In this document: piece after piece, positions 44,062 to 54,349 of the stretch
Position numbering within the stretch: the first letter of the stretch is position 1
Layout: each line of letters starts with the position of its first letter
NCBI GenBank assembly: GCA_035772785.1
Contig: JAOCPU010000001.1
Span: 3,100,001-3,164,000 of the forward strand
DNA from: Phlebiopsis flavidoalba
Taxonomy: Eukaryota; Basidiomycota; Agaricomycetes; Polyporales; Phanerochaetaceae
DNA: 64,000 bases
Direction: 5' to 3'
Notes under the pieces: model-generated
What the model saw: the letters and a program-made list of their open reading frames with translations, nothing else
Database searches by the model: none
Told to the model about the DNA's origin: nothing
Translations under genes and position numbers: made by a program

Positions 44062-44437
44062 TTAGACCATTCTAAGTCGCCGTTTTCCAATCGTCCGAAA
44101 TCGAGTCTTCGCCTGAAGGCCCTCTTTCGGGTCCGAGAGGAACGTCTCTAGACCACGTTCACGATAGTCAAAAGAGCTCATCGTGCCGTTTTCAATCGCG
44201 AGTCTTGTGACCTCACAAGAGCCTCGGTGTGAGGAGGAGGCCTTCGAGGCAAAAAAAAAACAACGTCTGGGACAGACATGAGGATCCCATGAGGACAAAT
44301 AAGAGTGTGCCGAGATAGAGAAGATACAGCACAGGTTTTTTCGGCTTGGAGGGCCTCTTCGCAGGGCTCGACGGAGCTGGCTTAGAGGGGACTCTCACGA
44401 TAGGGCTCGACGAAGTTGGTTTGGAGGAAGAAGACAT
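44062..44437 (-). CDS. Small Ser/Pro/Lys-rich single-pass protein, member 2 of a local pair
   Basis: The start is MSSSSKPTSSSPIVRVPSKP, then SSPAKRPSKPKKP and a clear transmembrane helix (VLYLLYLGTLLFVLMG). A run of ten A (minus-strand T) at about 44251 shifts the frame. The continuation reads SSHRGSCEVTRLAIENG, then RERGLETFLSDPKEGL and a basic end (GKRRLRMV). With the basic N-terminus before the helix, the tail would face the lumen or outside, but this is a weak prediction. See 41366-41787 for the related protein. Function unknown. Confidence 0.5.
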
Positions 44438-45698
44438 ATTTGAGGCCGTGTGAAGAGACGGCGAGATCGAGAAGTGAAGTTATGGTGGCGATCTGGTCAA
44501 CCTTGCCTGGGACCGCAATTTATAGGGCTGCCTAGCAAGTCCTCCAAGGGCCACGATTTGTACGTGACGGCCACCTCACGGCAGAGGCAACGAAACGATA
44601 GAAAATAAAACACCGTGGCTGGAGTAGATCAAAGGATCCCTTTGTCTGCTGGGGATCTGTGGCCAACCTGGACAGAAGGTGCGCCTCTGTGGTCAAACAC
44701 GCCACTACATTTGGTGCTGGCGCATGCTTGGGTTCAGGGACTTGCTCTACAATTGAAGTGGTAGCGTGCTCACCAGTAGATCTAAAGCTCAGTGCCATAC
44801 GTCCACAGAACGTGAGTGAAAACGCCGCCGGCGTGTTCACGTTTGCTCAGCGTATAGTAATTACCGGGTTTCAAAAGCCGGAAACTCTGCTTCGATAATG
44901 GTGACATATCGAGCTACACGCCGTCAATCGTGAATTACATTTCGGTGTCTCGATTTTTCTGTATGCACCTGTCGCAGAGTCCGGTGAATGGTCTCTACCA
45001 GTGGATCGCTAGCTGATTCGCTGCGCGATGTGCCAATTGGTCTCAATCATCACCATGGAGCATCCGGCCCTGAGCCACAATTCGCGCGTGCTCCTAGTTT
45101 GACATACGCGTTAGATTTACGGCTGACACGGAGCCACACGCCAGGAACTACGTGATTGGCGTGAAGCTCTTGGGAGACTCCGTCCTGAGTGAGGCCACCG
45201 ACAACGCGAATGAGACAACGGTGAATATTCTGTAGCGGCTGAGAAAATTGACTCACCCGCTGCAAGTATGACTTCTGCTTTTACTGTGTCAAGTACTCTA
45301 TCCAAAGCAACACAAGTACATGCCCGTGCGAAATCAGATGTTTTCGAGTAAGTCGTGGAGGGTTGAGAGTGGCCATAGGACTCCGAAAACCTCAAAACGA
45401 AGGCGAGTGGCTGGGGTCCTTGCGTCAACCAAACTAGCGCGCAGACAGTTAATTGTGGCATTTCTGTGAGGAAATAGGTGGCACATTGTGTCGCTCGAAC
45501 TAGGCCCTGTTCTTCAGATTTGGGACTGGAAACCCACAAAAAATCAGATTTTCGATGTGTGGACATTCGAAATCATCCGAAATGAAAATGTCCTCATAAA
45601 ACTAACGAATAGTCAATGCTCTCGAATATGTAGAAATTGTCCGCTGGAGATAATAGTCGCTAAAAGTCCTGTCCGGCCTCACAGAGTCATACTCGGAG
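44438..45698. other. No gene recognised
   Basis: The first 100 bp should be the promoter of the minus-strand small protein (AATTTATAG near 44517-44525). A minus-strand frame at 45117-45566 is long but has no motif. Confidence 0.4.
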
Positions 45699-47224
45699 CT
45701 ACACAAAAACCTTGGTATCGAGCCATGACCGGAGAGCGTCGTTATACGCGACAGGCTGCTCAAGTGTGACCCAATGCGCAGAGTTGTTCACCGGGGTGAC
45801 GGTGATGTTTGGGAGAACCTTGAATGCGCCAAGGAAACTCCATCACAGCGTTGAAGTCGGGTACGACAGGGTCCTATAAGGTGCATGAGAGATGTGTGTT
45901 GAGGCGTCAGAGGCAGTGAGGACTGACCGAGTCTGGAGGAACAAAGAGCACGGGCTGTGAGATGACGGCGGGACTGTTCGCTTGATCGTATGCAGCCGAC
46001 ATGACGCGGTTCTACAAACAATATCAATACAAGACGGTCGAAATGACGGTAGGTGGGCCTCTTACATCATTTTGGTACAGATACAGAGCTAGAAATGATG
46101 CACTGAGTCTCTCTGTCTTTTAGGGTCTAAATCCAACGACGTACTGTTATTGAAAACCCTGTTTCTCGAATTGCTGAACCATATAGTCTTCCTGTTGAGG
46201 CGTCATGAAAACGATGGGATCGATCTGAGCGGTACACCATGATCAACAACTACAACAACTCGGGCGCATCAGGTTTGATCGTACCGTGTCATTTTCCCGT
46301 ACGCCCCCAAGTAATTGGTCTGCGCAATAAGGAAGCCATCTGGCGGCGGGTTCGACTTGCCGCGCGGTACGTCGACCGAAGAGAGCGCCGGATGTCCCGT
46401 GTTTGAGCTCTGCAATGGCTGACTAGTGAAGTTGTTGAAGTAGACCTGGTACCCGAGTGCGGGAAGCGCGGAGGTGATGAGCCATGCTGGGGTGTATGTG
46501 GGTTGGTACTGTATGGAGGTGAGCTTTAATTGTGTAGTATACAGGTCAAACGCGGTTACACACGGGTAGGGTGGCAGATGCAGCGATGATTGTGTTGGGC
46601 AGGTCGCGGGCGGCCTCCATGCATATTTGGGAGCCCCAGTCAATGCTATACAACTGTTAGCCAACTACGAGCGCGCGCCTCTGAAATACTGCTCACCCAA
46701 TGCATGCAGCTTTTTGAAGCTTTGACGTGGTTGAGCACACATTGGATATCCGCTGAGACGTCGAAGAAGGTGCCGTCCTCCTTGACGTCACCTGGGAAAG
46801 TTGATCCAGCGTAGCCGCGAGTGTTAAGGGCAACAACATGATATTCTTTCTGATTCAAAATCCTGTCAATTTGGAGTATCAAGCAAACAAGATGTATACC
46901 CACAGAGAACTCTACAACTTGAGGGCCCCAGACGGTCCATATGCTGGGCCAGCCATGCGCAAAGAGAAGGGTTTTTCTTGGCCGTTGGATTTTCTTGAAC
47001 GTATTCTGCGAAATATGGTGTCAGCTGAAGTTATGAGCAACGGCCCAAAGCTGTGACTTGCCGATTTTCGATGGTAAACATTCTTCCCGAAGTACGCTCC
47101 ACAGCCGGGCATTTGACAGTGTTCAGCTTGAAGTCATAGGGATTGAAGGTACTGGAGCTGGGCGTGACCGCAGCCAGAGCCAAGGAGACAGTAGACAGTA
47201 GAGCAACGATTATGAAGCACGCAT
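45699..47224 (-). CDS. Secreted alpha/beta hydrolase, epoxide-hydrolase-like
   Basis: The N-terminus (after one frame break behind the ATG at 47224) reads FIIVALLSTVSLALAAVTPS, a good signal peptide with cleavage after ALA. The oxyanion-hole motif is in TLLFAHGWPSIWTVWGP (HGWP). The cap-side block NTRGYAGSTFPGDVKEDGTF follows. The nucleophile elbow is GWDWGSQ (catalytic Asp), and the catalytic His is in VNNSAHWVTLEQPVAYND. The acid is probably in DPVVPDFNAVMEF. The protein ends SWLDTKVFV. Domain order fits the epoxide hydrolase branch, which opens epoxides through an Asp ester. The substrate is unknown. Several introns and indels divide the gene. Confidence 0.85.
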
Positions 47225-48313
47225 GCTGGCAAAAGAAAGTTAGATGGGTACGATGTCACTCATAGCACAGTATATATACCTTGTCGGACGCCCTAAAAGC
47301 GCCGAGGTCCGTCCACACCGAGCGAGATGATTCTTGCTCAGCACATGCCAACTCCTTCCCTGCGGCAATCACGCCAGTGTCAGACGGAGGGGGAGATGAA
47401 TGGGTGCCGCACCGGCGTTTCGTGCGTTGTCTTGGGGGACCTCGGGCCAGGAGCCTGGCTGGGTGCGGTCGGGTGTGTTGTCGCGAGCTTGCCCTCTTGA
47501 TGGGTGGTCTGGTCGCCAGCTTGCTCTCTCCTGATGGGACGTTGTGTGATGCCCGGCGCATTTTCTTGGAATACGAAACGTGTCGGAAAATCGCCGGTTT
47601 GCGTCAAATTGGCTACGTCTGTAGATATCAAGAGTTGGTATCCCACGCCAAATGACACCGGTGTTGAGGACCAGGATGCACTGAGTTAGTCTTAAGCAGT
47701 GCTCAGTGGGCGGTGGTGTACTTTCAGATGCACCACTCCTGCACAGCTGGAGATACAAAGATTAGCCGCTGGGATTATCCGCACCACCTATGCAAGAGTC
47801 TGCTGATCATGAAATTGATTTCGAACACTTGTCTTGCTTCAAGGTTTCTACCGCATGAGAGCAACGTGCTGTCGGTTTGTGGCAACAGCGCCGGAGAGGA
47901 CGCCCACAGACAATCACCGGCGTCCTCCATCCCGAGGAGCTGATCGTGATTTTTTTGCCTTGTGCTCTTGAGGACGCTTGCTGTTTGCAGATGTTTCAAT
48001 GATCTGCGTGACTACGTCTGAGTATAATAAACGAAAATCACGACTTGCCTTTGACAACAGTCCTGCGTGCTCCGCCGACCTCCGAGTCGCACAACTACAA
48101 CGAATTGTCCTGCTCTGAAACCCTGGGCTTAACACGACCCTGAGGTACTCTCAGAGGAGATCATCCATTCGGACATGTTGAGGCGAAACTGTCATATATT
48201 AAACCTTGGAGGGGGGCGAAATCTAAAAGTCTGTAATTACACCATCAGCAAGCAAGAGCGCATTTCAATGGTCCAAGGCTCAATGATCGTGAAATCCAAA
48301 ATGTGTCCACCGT
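47225..48313. other. No gene recognised
   Basis: Frames are open on both strands at 47280-47660, but no domain is visible. The right part should contain the 3' flank of the senescence-domain gene. Confidence 0.4.
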
Positions 48314-50060
48314 TCACGTCTTCACCACGGTATCTGTACTCGCAGCGGAAGCTTTACTCTTCCCCCCGCCGACACGCGCCTTCACAAACTCCTTCCCCGC
48401 CTTCTTCAAAAGCGCCTTGCGCGCGAAACCCCACGCATATTTCGACATACACAAGCACCACATTGCCGCGCCGTATGGCTCGCGAGACGTGTAGGAGCGC
48501 TGTGCCTCGTGTCCATACCTACACAGACAGTCCTCATCAGCACTCTCACCAAGAATGAAGAGAAATAAGCGACACACTTGTGCCCGACGACGGCCCCGAG
48601 CCGATGGTGCCGTGCCCACCTCAAACACGCGCCGCGCCGAATCGTCGACCGTCGTGATGAGCAAATTCGCAGTTGACCCCCCATGAGCAGTTTGTCCTTC
48701 ATCTTCGGCGGCCCGCGGGGCGCCTCCACCTCCTCCACCACGACGGGCGCGGCCTCTGCAGGCGGAGGCGCGCGCCGGCGGGGCGTGTATACTGCGTAGG
48801 GCGGGTGGCGGGCCCTGAGCGTTTGCGTGTTGTATTCAGGGTGGGGCCGTGACGGTACCGTGGGTGCGGAGGAGGGGGTTGGCTTCCCACCCATTGCGCG
48901 TATACGATGATGTTGCCCTACCATGTCGGATGAGGCTTTGTTGCTTACTTGCGCGGGCTTTACCTGTCACGGAGTGGGCTGTAGCAAGAGCAGATGAGGA
49001 GGAGGACGGCGAGGGAGTTGAGGTGGGGGATGTGGGGTCTGAGGGAGGCTTGGAGAGCCTGGAGTTCGAGTCGGGCGATGTAGAAGTTCGACGCGGTGGT
49101 TATGCCTCCGAGAGTAGCAGTGACGTCGAGTGCCCGAGATGGCTTGACTAGAAAAATATCAGTATAGTTGTGTATTTTGTAGTATCAGTGGGACGCACCT
49201 CATGAGCGTAGCACTCTTCAGCACCCAGTCCCGCATTCCTCAGGCGGCACAGCCCTCACAATAACCTCCCTCGTCTCCCTCAGCTCCTCTCCAATCGCAC
49301 ACCAGCTCCGTCATGCACCCGTACACGCATCATACATCTCAGGCTGCATCTCCAAAACCACCGCACTCGATGTCTTCGCATCATGCGGCATCGCGGGGTC
49401 CTCACGAATGTTCCATCGCCGTTCGGCAGCTCGCCAAAACGATATTCGCCATTGGCCTCGTCCATTGAGGACAAGTCGTCCCTTCAGATCGGGGGTCCTC
49501 GACTGGCCTTCTCCCGCCTGATTCGACGGTTTCGCCTTGATGTTTCAGCCTGGGTTAGCTCTTAAGTTCTCCGCGTGGTCTGCTGCGGGCTGAGGCGTGA
49601 GCGACATATGGTGTGAGCGGCTGGGAGCGCGCTTGGGAGAGGAGGCGGCGACGAGCTTGGAGGGCTCGAAGCTCCATGAGAGCTCTGTGTACTGTGATAG
49701 CAGCTGGTCGAATGTCTCGATGTCCTGCGCGACCTGCGGTGCGTCGTGTGTGGGCGCGGGGATAATCAAGCGTATCGTAGTATTCCTCTTTCTCTGAGGG
49801 CCCTGACGGAGTCAAAAGAATATGTGCGCCGTCCGCTCTGAGATATGGCGAGCTTTACGGGGGCACCCGGGCTCCAGCTTTGGGGAGTGCTGACCAACGT
49901 GAAAGACCCAACGTCCCAGGGGTTTCTGGGTCTTTCGCGTCTCGGGAGTCACGGTGTGGCCCTCTACTGCACGATTACTCGAGACGCAGATGGACCATCT
50001 TGAGAGGTGGGTCCAGCCCAGAGAGTGACCTGGGGGAGCGTGAGGGAGGGTGAAAGACAT
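48314..50060 (-). CDS. Senescence-domain (spartin/ERD7-like) protein
   Basis: The N-terminus is MSFTLPHAPPGHSLGW. Read across frame breaks it continues WVFHVGQHSPKLEPG, APVKLAIS and SGRRTYSFDSV, which resembles the N-terminal senescence/spartin region. IIPAPTHDAPQVAQDIETFD and LLSQYTELSWSFEPSKLV follow. A Ser/Pro-rich middle (48900-49300) is poorly resolved. The C-terminal part contains TANLLITTVDDSARRVFEVG, KYGHEAQ-like sequence, a VDMRGVSR-like strand and RKALLKKAGKEFVKARVGGG, ending STDTVVKT at 48314. The 'YGxEA ... V-y-v-d-x-R-G-v-x-R-k-A-L-l-K' pattern is typical of the Senescence domain, proteins that bind lipids at membranes or droplets. Indels are numerous. Confidence 0.65.
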
Positions 50061-50464
50061 GGAGGAAGGTGGTCAAGGAGTGTCTCTCCGCTCCGCCATT
50101 CCTCGTGGAGTATTTGTCTGGCTTAGAATCCTTAGATTGCCAAGTCTGAGGCACGGACACATCGCCTCATTTTTCCTGCAAACAGCTCACAAAACTCCGT
50201 CAGTCGTGAATGTGGATAGCCTGAGAGAGACTGGAAGGATGTGGAAACGGCGACGGGAGAAAGTAGAGTCCGAAATTACAAGTATGGCGATGACGGTGCT
50301 GCGCCCGGGGCTTGCCCGAGGGAGATTTCAGAGCTTGTACGCGCGCGACCACCATCCTCTTCAGACTCGGGCTTCTTCCCTTCATCCCTACGATCTTTGC
50401 GCTAGCGTAGCACCTAGAGTGATCTTAAGGAGATATTTTGAATCCCTTTTTACATCATCTTGCC
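50061..50464. other. Intergenic between divergent genes
   Basis: These 400 bp separate the minus-strand senescence-domain gene from plus-strand EMC4 and probably act as a bidirectional promoter. AGATATTTTGAATCC lies just before EMC4. Confidence 0.4.
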
Positions 50465-51229
50465 ATGTCTGCCCGCCAGGTCGATTCATCCAAGTGAGTC
50501 CACGAAGCACATCTACGACGCGCGGCGCAGATGCGAGCCATACACAGGTGGAAGAACCTCCCACCTCCCCCAGGCTTCAGCGAATGCTACGGTACGCATT
50601 CTTCAGCGTCCCTGTCTCTACCCGTCTGACACGTTCCAGGTAAAAGGCAGCGCGCCGAGATGCAAGGGACATCCTACACCGCCGCATCCGCCAACTACGA
50701 AACCTTGAAGGACAAACGCGCATGGGACTTTGCAATCTCGCCCGCCAAGTCACTGCCCATGCAGGCTTTCATGCTGTACATGTTCCGGCGGCGGCGTGCA
50801 GATCTTTAGCATGGGCGATCGTGTTCATTGATACTCCTGCTCAGGCCCGTTCAAGATCAACCTCGCGGGCATCAACAATGGTGCGTCGCGCCTCCGCCGT
50901 CCCCAATACGGCCTCGCTCATCTTGTTGTGTGGTGTTTGCTAGCATTTGCGCGAGTTTGCACCGGTGCCCGCGAACAAGAAGCTCGCGCCGAATCCGAAA
51001 GCGCTCTCGGACGCTCCCGCTGCAGAAGGTCGTGTATTTGTTGTGCAACCTCCTGACGCTTGCGCTCGGTCTGTGGAAGTGTCGCTCGATGGGTCTCTTG
51101 CCGACGGGGAAAAAACGGGAGATTGGTTAGCGTTCGAGACGCGTGGGCCGGTGTGTGGTGCTCTTTTGCAAGTTGTGGACCCGGAGCTGACACCATTCAA
51201 TGTAGCCACCAGAGTTTGTCTTGATCTAA
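50465..51229 (+). CDS. EMC4: ER membrane protein complex subunit 4
   Basis: EMC4 is a subunit of the ER membrane insertase complex. The first exon reads MSARQVDSSK, then after an intron WKNLPPPPGFSE, and after a second intron (GTACGC near 50591 to CCAG near 50640) KRQRAEMQGTSYTAASANYE and TLKDKRAWDFAISPAKSLPM. The first helix is QAFMLYMFGGGVQIFSMG, once an extra C near 50787 is ignored. The second is partly visible as SPFKINLAGIN. After another intron come FAPVPANKKLAPNPKAL, the C-terminal helix KVVYLLCNLLTLALGLWKC, RSMGLLPTG, DWLAFETRGP and, after a last intron, PPEFVLI with the stop at 51227-51229. This pattern is diagnostic for EMC4. Confidence 0.92.
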
Positions 51230-51490
51230 CGACACTTGTAACTGTGCCCAGAGGTCTGGATTATCCACTACAATATCTTCTCATACAGTGTGCTCTGCAA
51301 GGCTCCAATGGTGGTGCTCAAGTGTGCTAACAAACGCGACCAAGGGCAAGTACAAGGATGTTCATTCATTGAGGAGAGGCGTTTGTGGGTTCTATCTATC
51401 TATACATCCAAGCTCCAGATCATCGCAAGTCGTAAATCATTGAGAGGAGAAACAATCCATGACCCTTCAAGCAGCACAGCCGAAGGCAGT

Positions 51491-52558
51491 CTACTGCTCC
51501 TTCTTCTCGCGCTCGCCCGCTCAGCCTCCCTCAACAACTGCGCCTTGGCCGTCTCGACCACCCCCACGTACGTCTTCCCGTCCGCGTGCCAAACAAGCCC
51601 GCCAACACAATCGCACACACCGCCCGCGCGGTCTCCGCGTCAACAGGCGCAATCTTCGCGACACCATGTCGTCCACCGCCGTCCGCCGCGCCCGTCCAGC
51701 CGAGCAGCGAGTTAGTGCAGTGGTCCGCCCAGTAGGGCTGCGCGTGCGTGAGCGTCGCGTAGAGCGCCGTCACGAGCGGCGCGCACCAGGATGTCGGTCG
51801 GCGTCCAGCCGTAGTGGGGCTGTAGCTCGCGGCGGCGTGCTCAGGGCTGAGGGTGTATGGCTGGAGGAGGTTGAACATGTTGTGAGGAAGAAGCCTGCGT
51901 TGGCGGTGATCTGTGTTGGGAGGGTCAGTTGTGAGTGTGCGGTGGGAAGTGCAAGTGGGCGTACGAGGGAGGTTATGAGGAGTGTCCAGGGCGAGCTGGC
52001 GATGCCGGGCGGCGAGGCGTGCGTGAGCACGGCGGGTGGGATAAGATTGCAGAGGAGATAGGCACGGAGATGCCGTCGAAGAAAGCGAGCGGGGAGTTCG
52101 CTGTTCAAGGGGATAGTGGAGGGACAACCTTGAGGTATTCTACCAAAGCCTGCATTGCGGGGTATAATATAGGAACGGCACCCGCGACCATGAACGAAGG
52201 TGCCTGTCCTAGGTAGGGGTGCTACACAGAGCATTGTTAGGTCACTTCAACACGATGTCTGGAAATAATTCGATACTCACATGTTATGGCCTCTCCGCCA
52301 TACACAACAATGAGCGTCGTCGCCGCCTCGCGGACAAACGACCGCCTCCTCGAGCGCACGCGTCTCAGCACCAGCCCTAGCCCTCAGCTCATGTTTCGCG
52401 CGCAGCTCCTCGCGCACCTGCCGCAGGACGAGACAGAGCCGGAAGCACGCCGCCAGGTCGAGCAGCGTGATCGGCGCGCCGGCGAGGCTGCTGAACGGCT
52501 GCACGGGCTGGAGATTGAGCGGTAAAACTCGACGACGGGCGCGACGATGATGGACATG
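51491..52558 (-). CDS. Multipass membrane protein, function unknown
   Basis: The start is MSIIVAPVVEFYRS. Reading across breaks gives PFSSLAGAPITLLDLAACFR, LCLVLRQVREELRAKHEL, SFVREAATTLIVVYGGEAIT, CPYLGQAPSFMV, YPAMQALVEYLKVVPPL, PWTLLITSLITANAGFFLTT and WCAPLVTALYATLTHAQPYW, then DAETARAVCAIVLAGLFGTR. That makes about five to six hydrophobic segments. In one frame the end is EREKKEQ, a dilysine (KKxx) ER-retrieval pattern, with the stop at 51491; this depends on an uncertain frame. The arrangement faintly recalls TRIC-type channels, but I see no diagnostic motif. It converges with EMC4, 260 bp away. Confidence 0.5.
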
Positions 52559-53262
52559 GTCGGCGCGGTTTGTGGTGGTGAGAGGGAGAGGAGATGGGGA
52601 AAATATAGGGTGGGCAGTGGGCCTCTAGGCTTGAGCCTAGTGCTACGAGAGGCACGTTCGCGGGATTACGGCAGCTTGAAACGCGTTTGAGACCACGTGT
52701 CAATAAAGGGACATGTTGCTATCCCAGGGCTATCCCCTGTATGCACCGGTGGTGTAGTGGCTGTAGCGGCCCTAAACCGGGAATGTGAGGTGGTCTAAAG
52801 CTCCAACGGGTTCACTCGTCTGTGCGCTGGTTCAAGGCCGTCCCCTCCAGAAAACTTGGTGATCCGCTACCGCCCGCAGCGTAGGCTGTGGACCGCGTGT
52901 GCGGGATAACCCGTCCTTGACTGGGCCAGGGAAGCAATTCCGCAACCTGCAGGACGCGCCGAGTTAGTCGTCGGAGACAAGGACGTGCCGTCTGTCCGCG
53001 CAGATGGGCCGTGCCTCTCGCAAACCTTTTACTTTTCGCGCTCGTTTTTTATGTTCGTAAACAGTTAGATTTGCAAACCAATTTTGTTGTTGGACGTTCA
53101 TTCGTTCTTCAGTCCCAACCCTCGTTTGCTCATCCGGAATTTGAAGACGGCAACGATAGCGGCATACGATAAGAGGAGAAGAGAATTAACAACAAAATAT
53201 CGGTATCACTATGTACAGAAAAATCCAAACACCCAGACAGCGTCTTCCCTGATGCACACCAT
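52559..53262. other. Intergenic, no protein gene recognised
   Basis: The region contains a Pol III-box pair described separately (52750-52839) and otherwise GC-rich sequence followed by an AT-rich 3' flank of the Rab11 gene. Confidence 0.4.
52750..52839 (+). repeat. tRNA-like A and B boxes, possible SINE head
   Basis: TGGTGTAGTGG (52750-52760) matches the Pol III A box TRGYNNARNGG exactly and looks like a Gln or Glu tRNA D-arm. GGTTCAAGGCC (52829-52839) matches the B box GGTTCRANNCC. The spacing of 80 bp is too long for an intron-less tRNA, and the 7 bp before the A box do not pair with the sequence after the B box. A tRNA-derived SINE remnant is the better guess. Confidence 0.35.
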
Positions 53263-54349
53263 CTAACAGCACTTGCTTCCCTGGTTTGCCTGCGGATCAA
53301 CGCTAGGTGTTACCAGGATGGAGTCTCCGGTCGAGGGCTTGATGGGGTCAGCAGACTGCTCGAGCGACTTTGCTCGACACAATCCGGTAGATGTCCGTGA
53401 GGATGGTCTAAAGTGGGGGAAGGCCGACTCGACATTCGAGGCGTCCAGCGCCGAAGTCTCGATGAACGACAAGCCGTTCTCCGCTGTGTTTATCCATAAT
53501 GCGTCAGTCTACGCCGCTCGTGTAGCGCGCGGTTGGGGGAGAGGGCGTACTGGCAAAGGACCTTGGCCTCGTCCGTGTGGGCACCGCGCGCAGGTGCTTG
53601 AGATCGCTCTTGTTGCCGACGAGCATGATGACGATGTTCGAGTCCGCGTGGTCGCGCAGCTCCTTGAGCCAGCGCGTCACGTTGGTGTACGTCTGGTGTT
53701 TCGAGATGTCGTACACGAGCAGCGCGCCCACCGCGCCGCGGGGGTAGGTAGGCGGACGTGCTGATCGCGCGATAGCGTTCCTGTCCGGCTGGTATGGCGT
53801 GCGCCAGGTCAGGTCAGTGCTGCGACGCTTGTGAAGGGGCGAAGAACGCACACGGTGTCCCAGATTTGCGCCTTCACTGTCTTTCCGTCAATGGCCAGCG
53901 AACGTGTCGCAAATTCGACACCGATCGTTGACTTCGACTCGAGATTGAACTCGTTGCGCGTGAAAACGCGAGAGAACTGTCCACCGTTGTATTGGGGCGG
54001 CAGCATCAGCATGTCTAATCGCAGATAAGCGGGGCCAGATAGGAGTTGGCAAGGTTAGAGAGGGAGGGGATAAATGAGTGACCGAGTTTTGGAGTTTGAT
54101 AGCTTGCAAGAGAGATACATACGTGTTTACTAGAACACAGTCAGCAAATGCAACGCATATATACACGCGAACATGACAACGTACGATTTACCGACGTCCG
54201 GCCGTCTCCAATAAGCACAACCTGCAGATGTATAAGTCAGCATACAAGCTACATATGAGCTCCTCCCGGCGGCCTAGCATAAACCAAAACGACCAGGAGA
54301 CGAGTGACGCACTTTGAAGAGGGAAATCGAAGTTGCTCTGGTAGGCCAT
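53263..54349 (-). CDS. Rab11-family GTPase (Ypt31/32-like)
   Basis: Rab11/Ypt31 directs traffic from late Golgi and recycling endosomes. After a short N-terminal exon ([12 protein letters not shown]) and an intron comes VVLIGD, then [123 protein letters not shown] and the double-Cys end QANQGSKCC (geranylgeranylation). The P-loop is not readable: VVLIGD is followed by a CGGACGTCGGTAAATC stretch that would give GVGKS only after removing bases. The piece joining it to FTRNEF also does not read as the usual SNLLSR. This may be error or an unusual intron. The effector and nucleotide-binding regions leave the family in no doubt. Confidence 0.9.
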
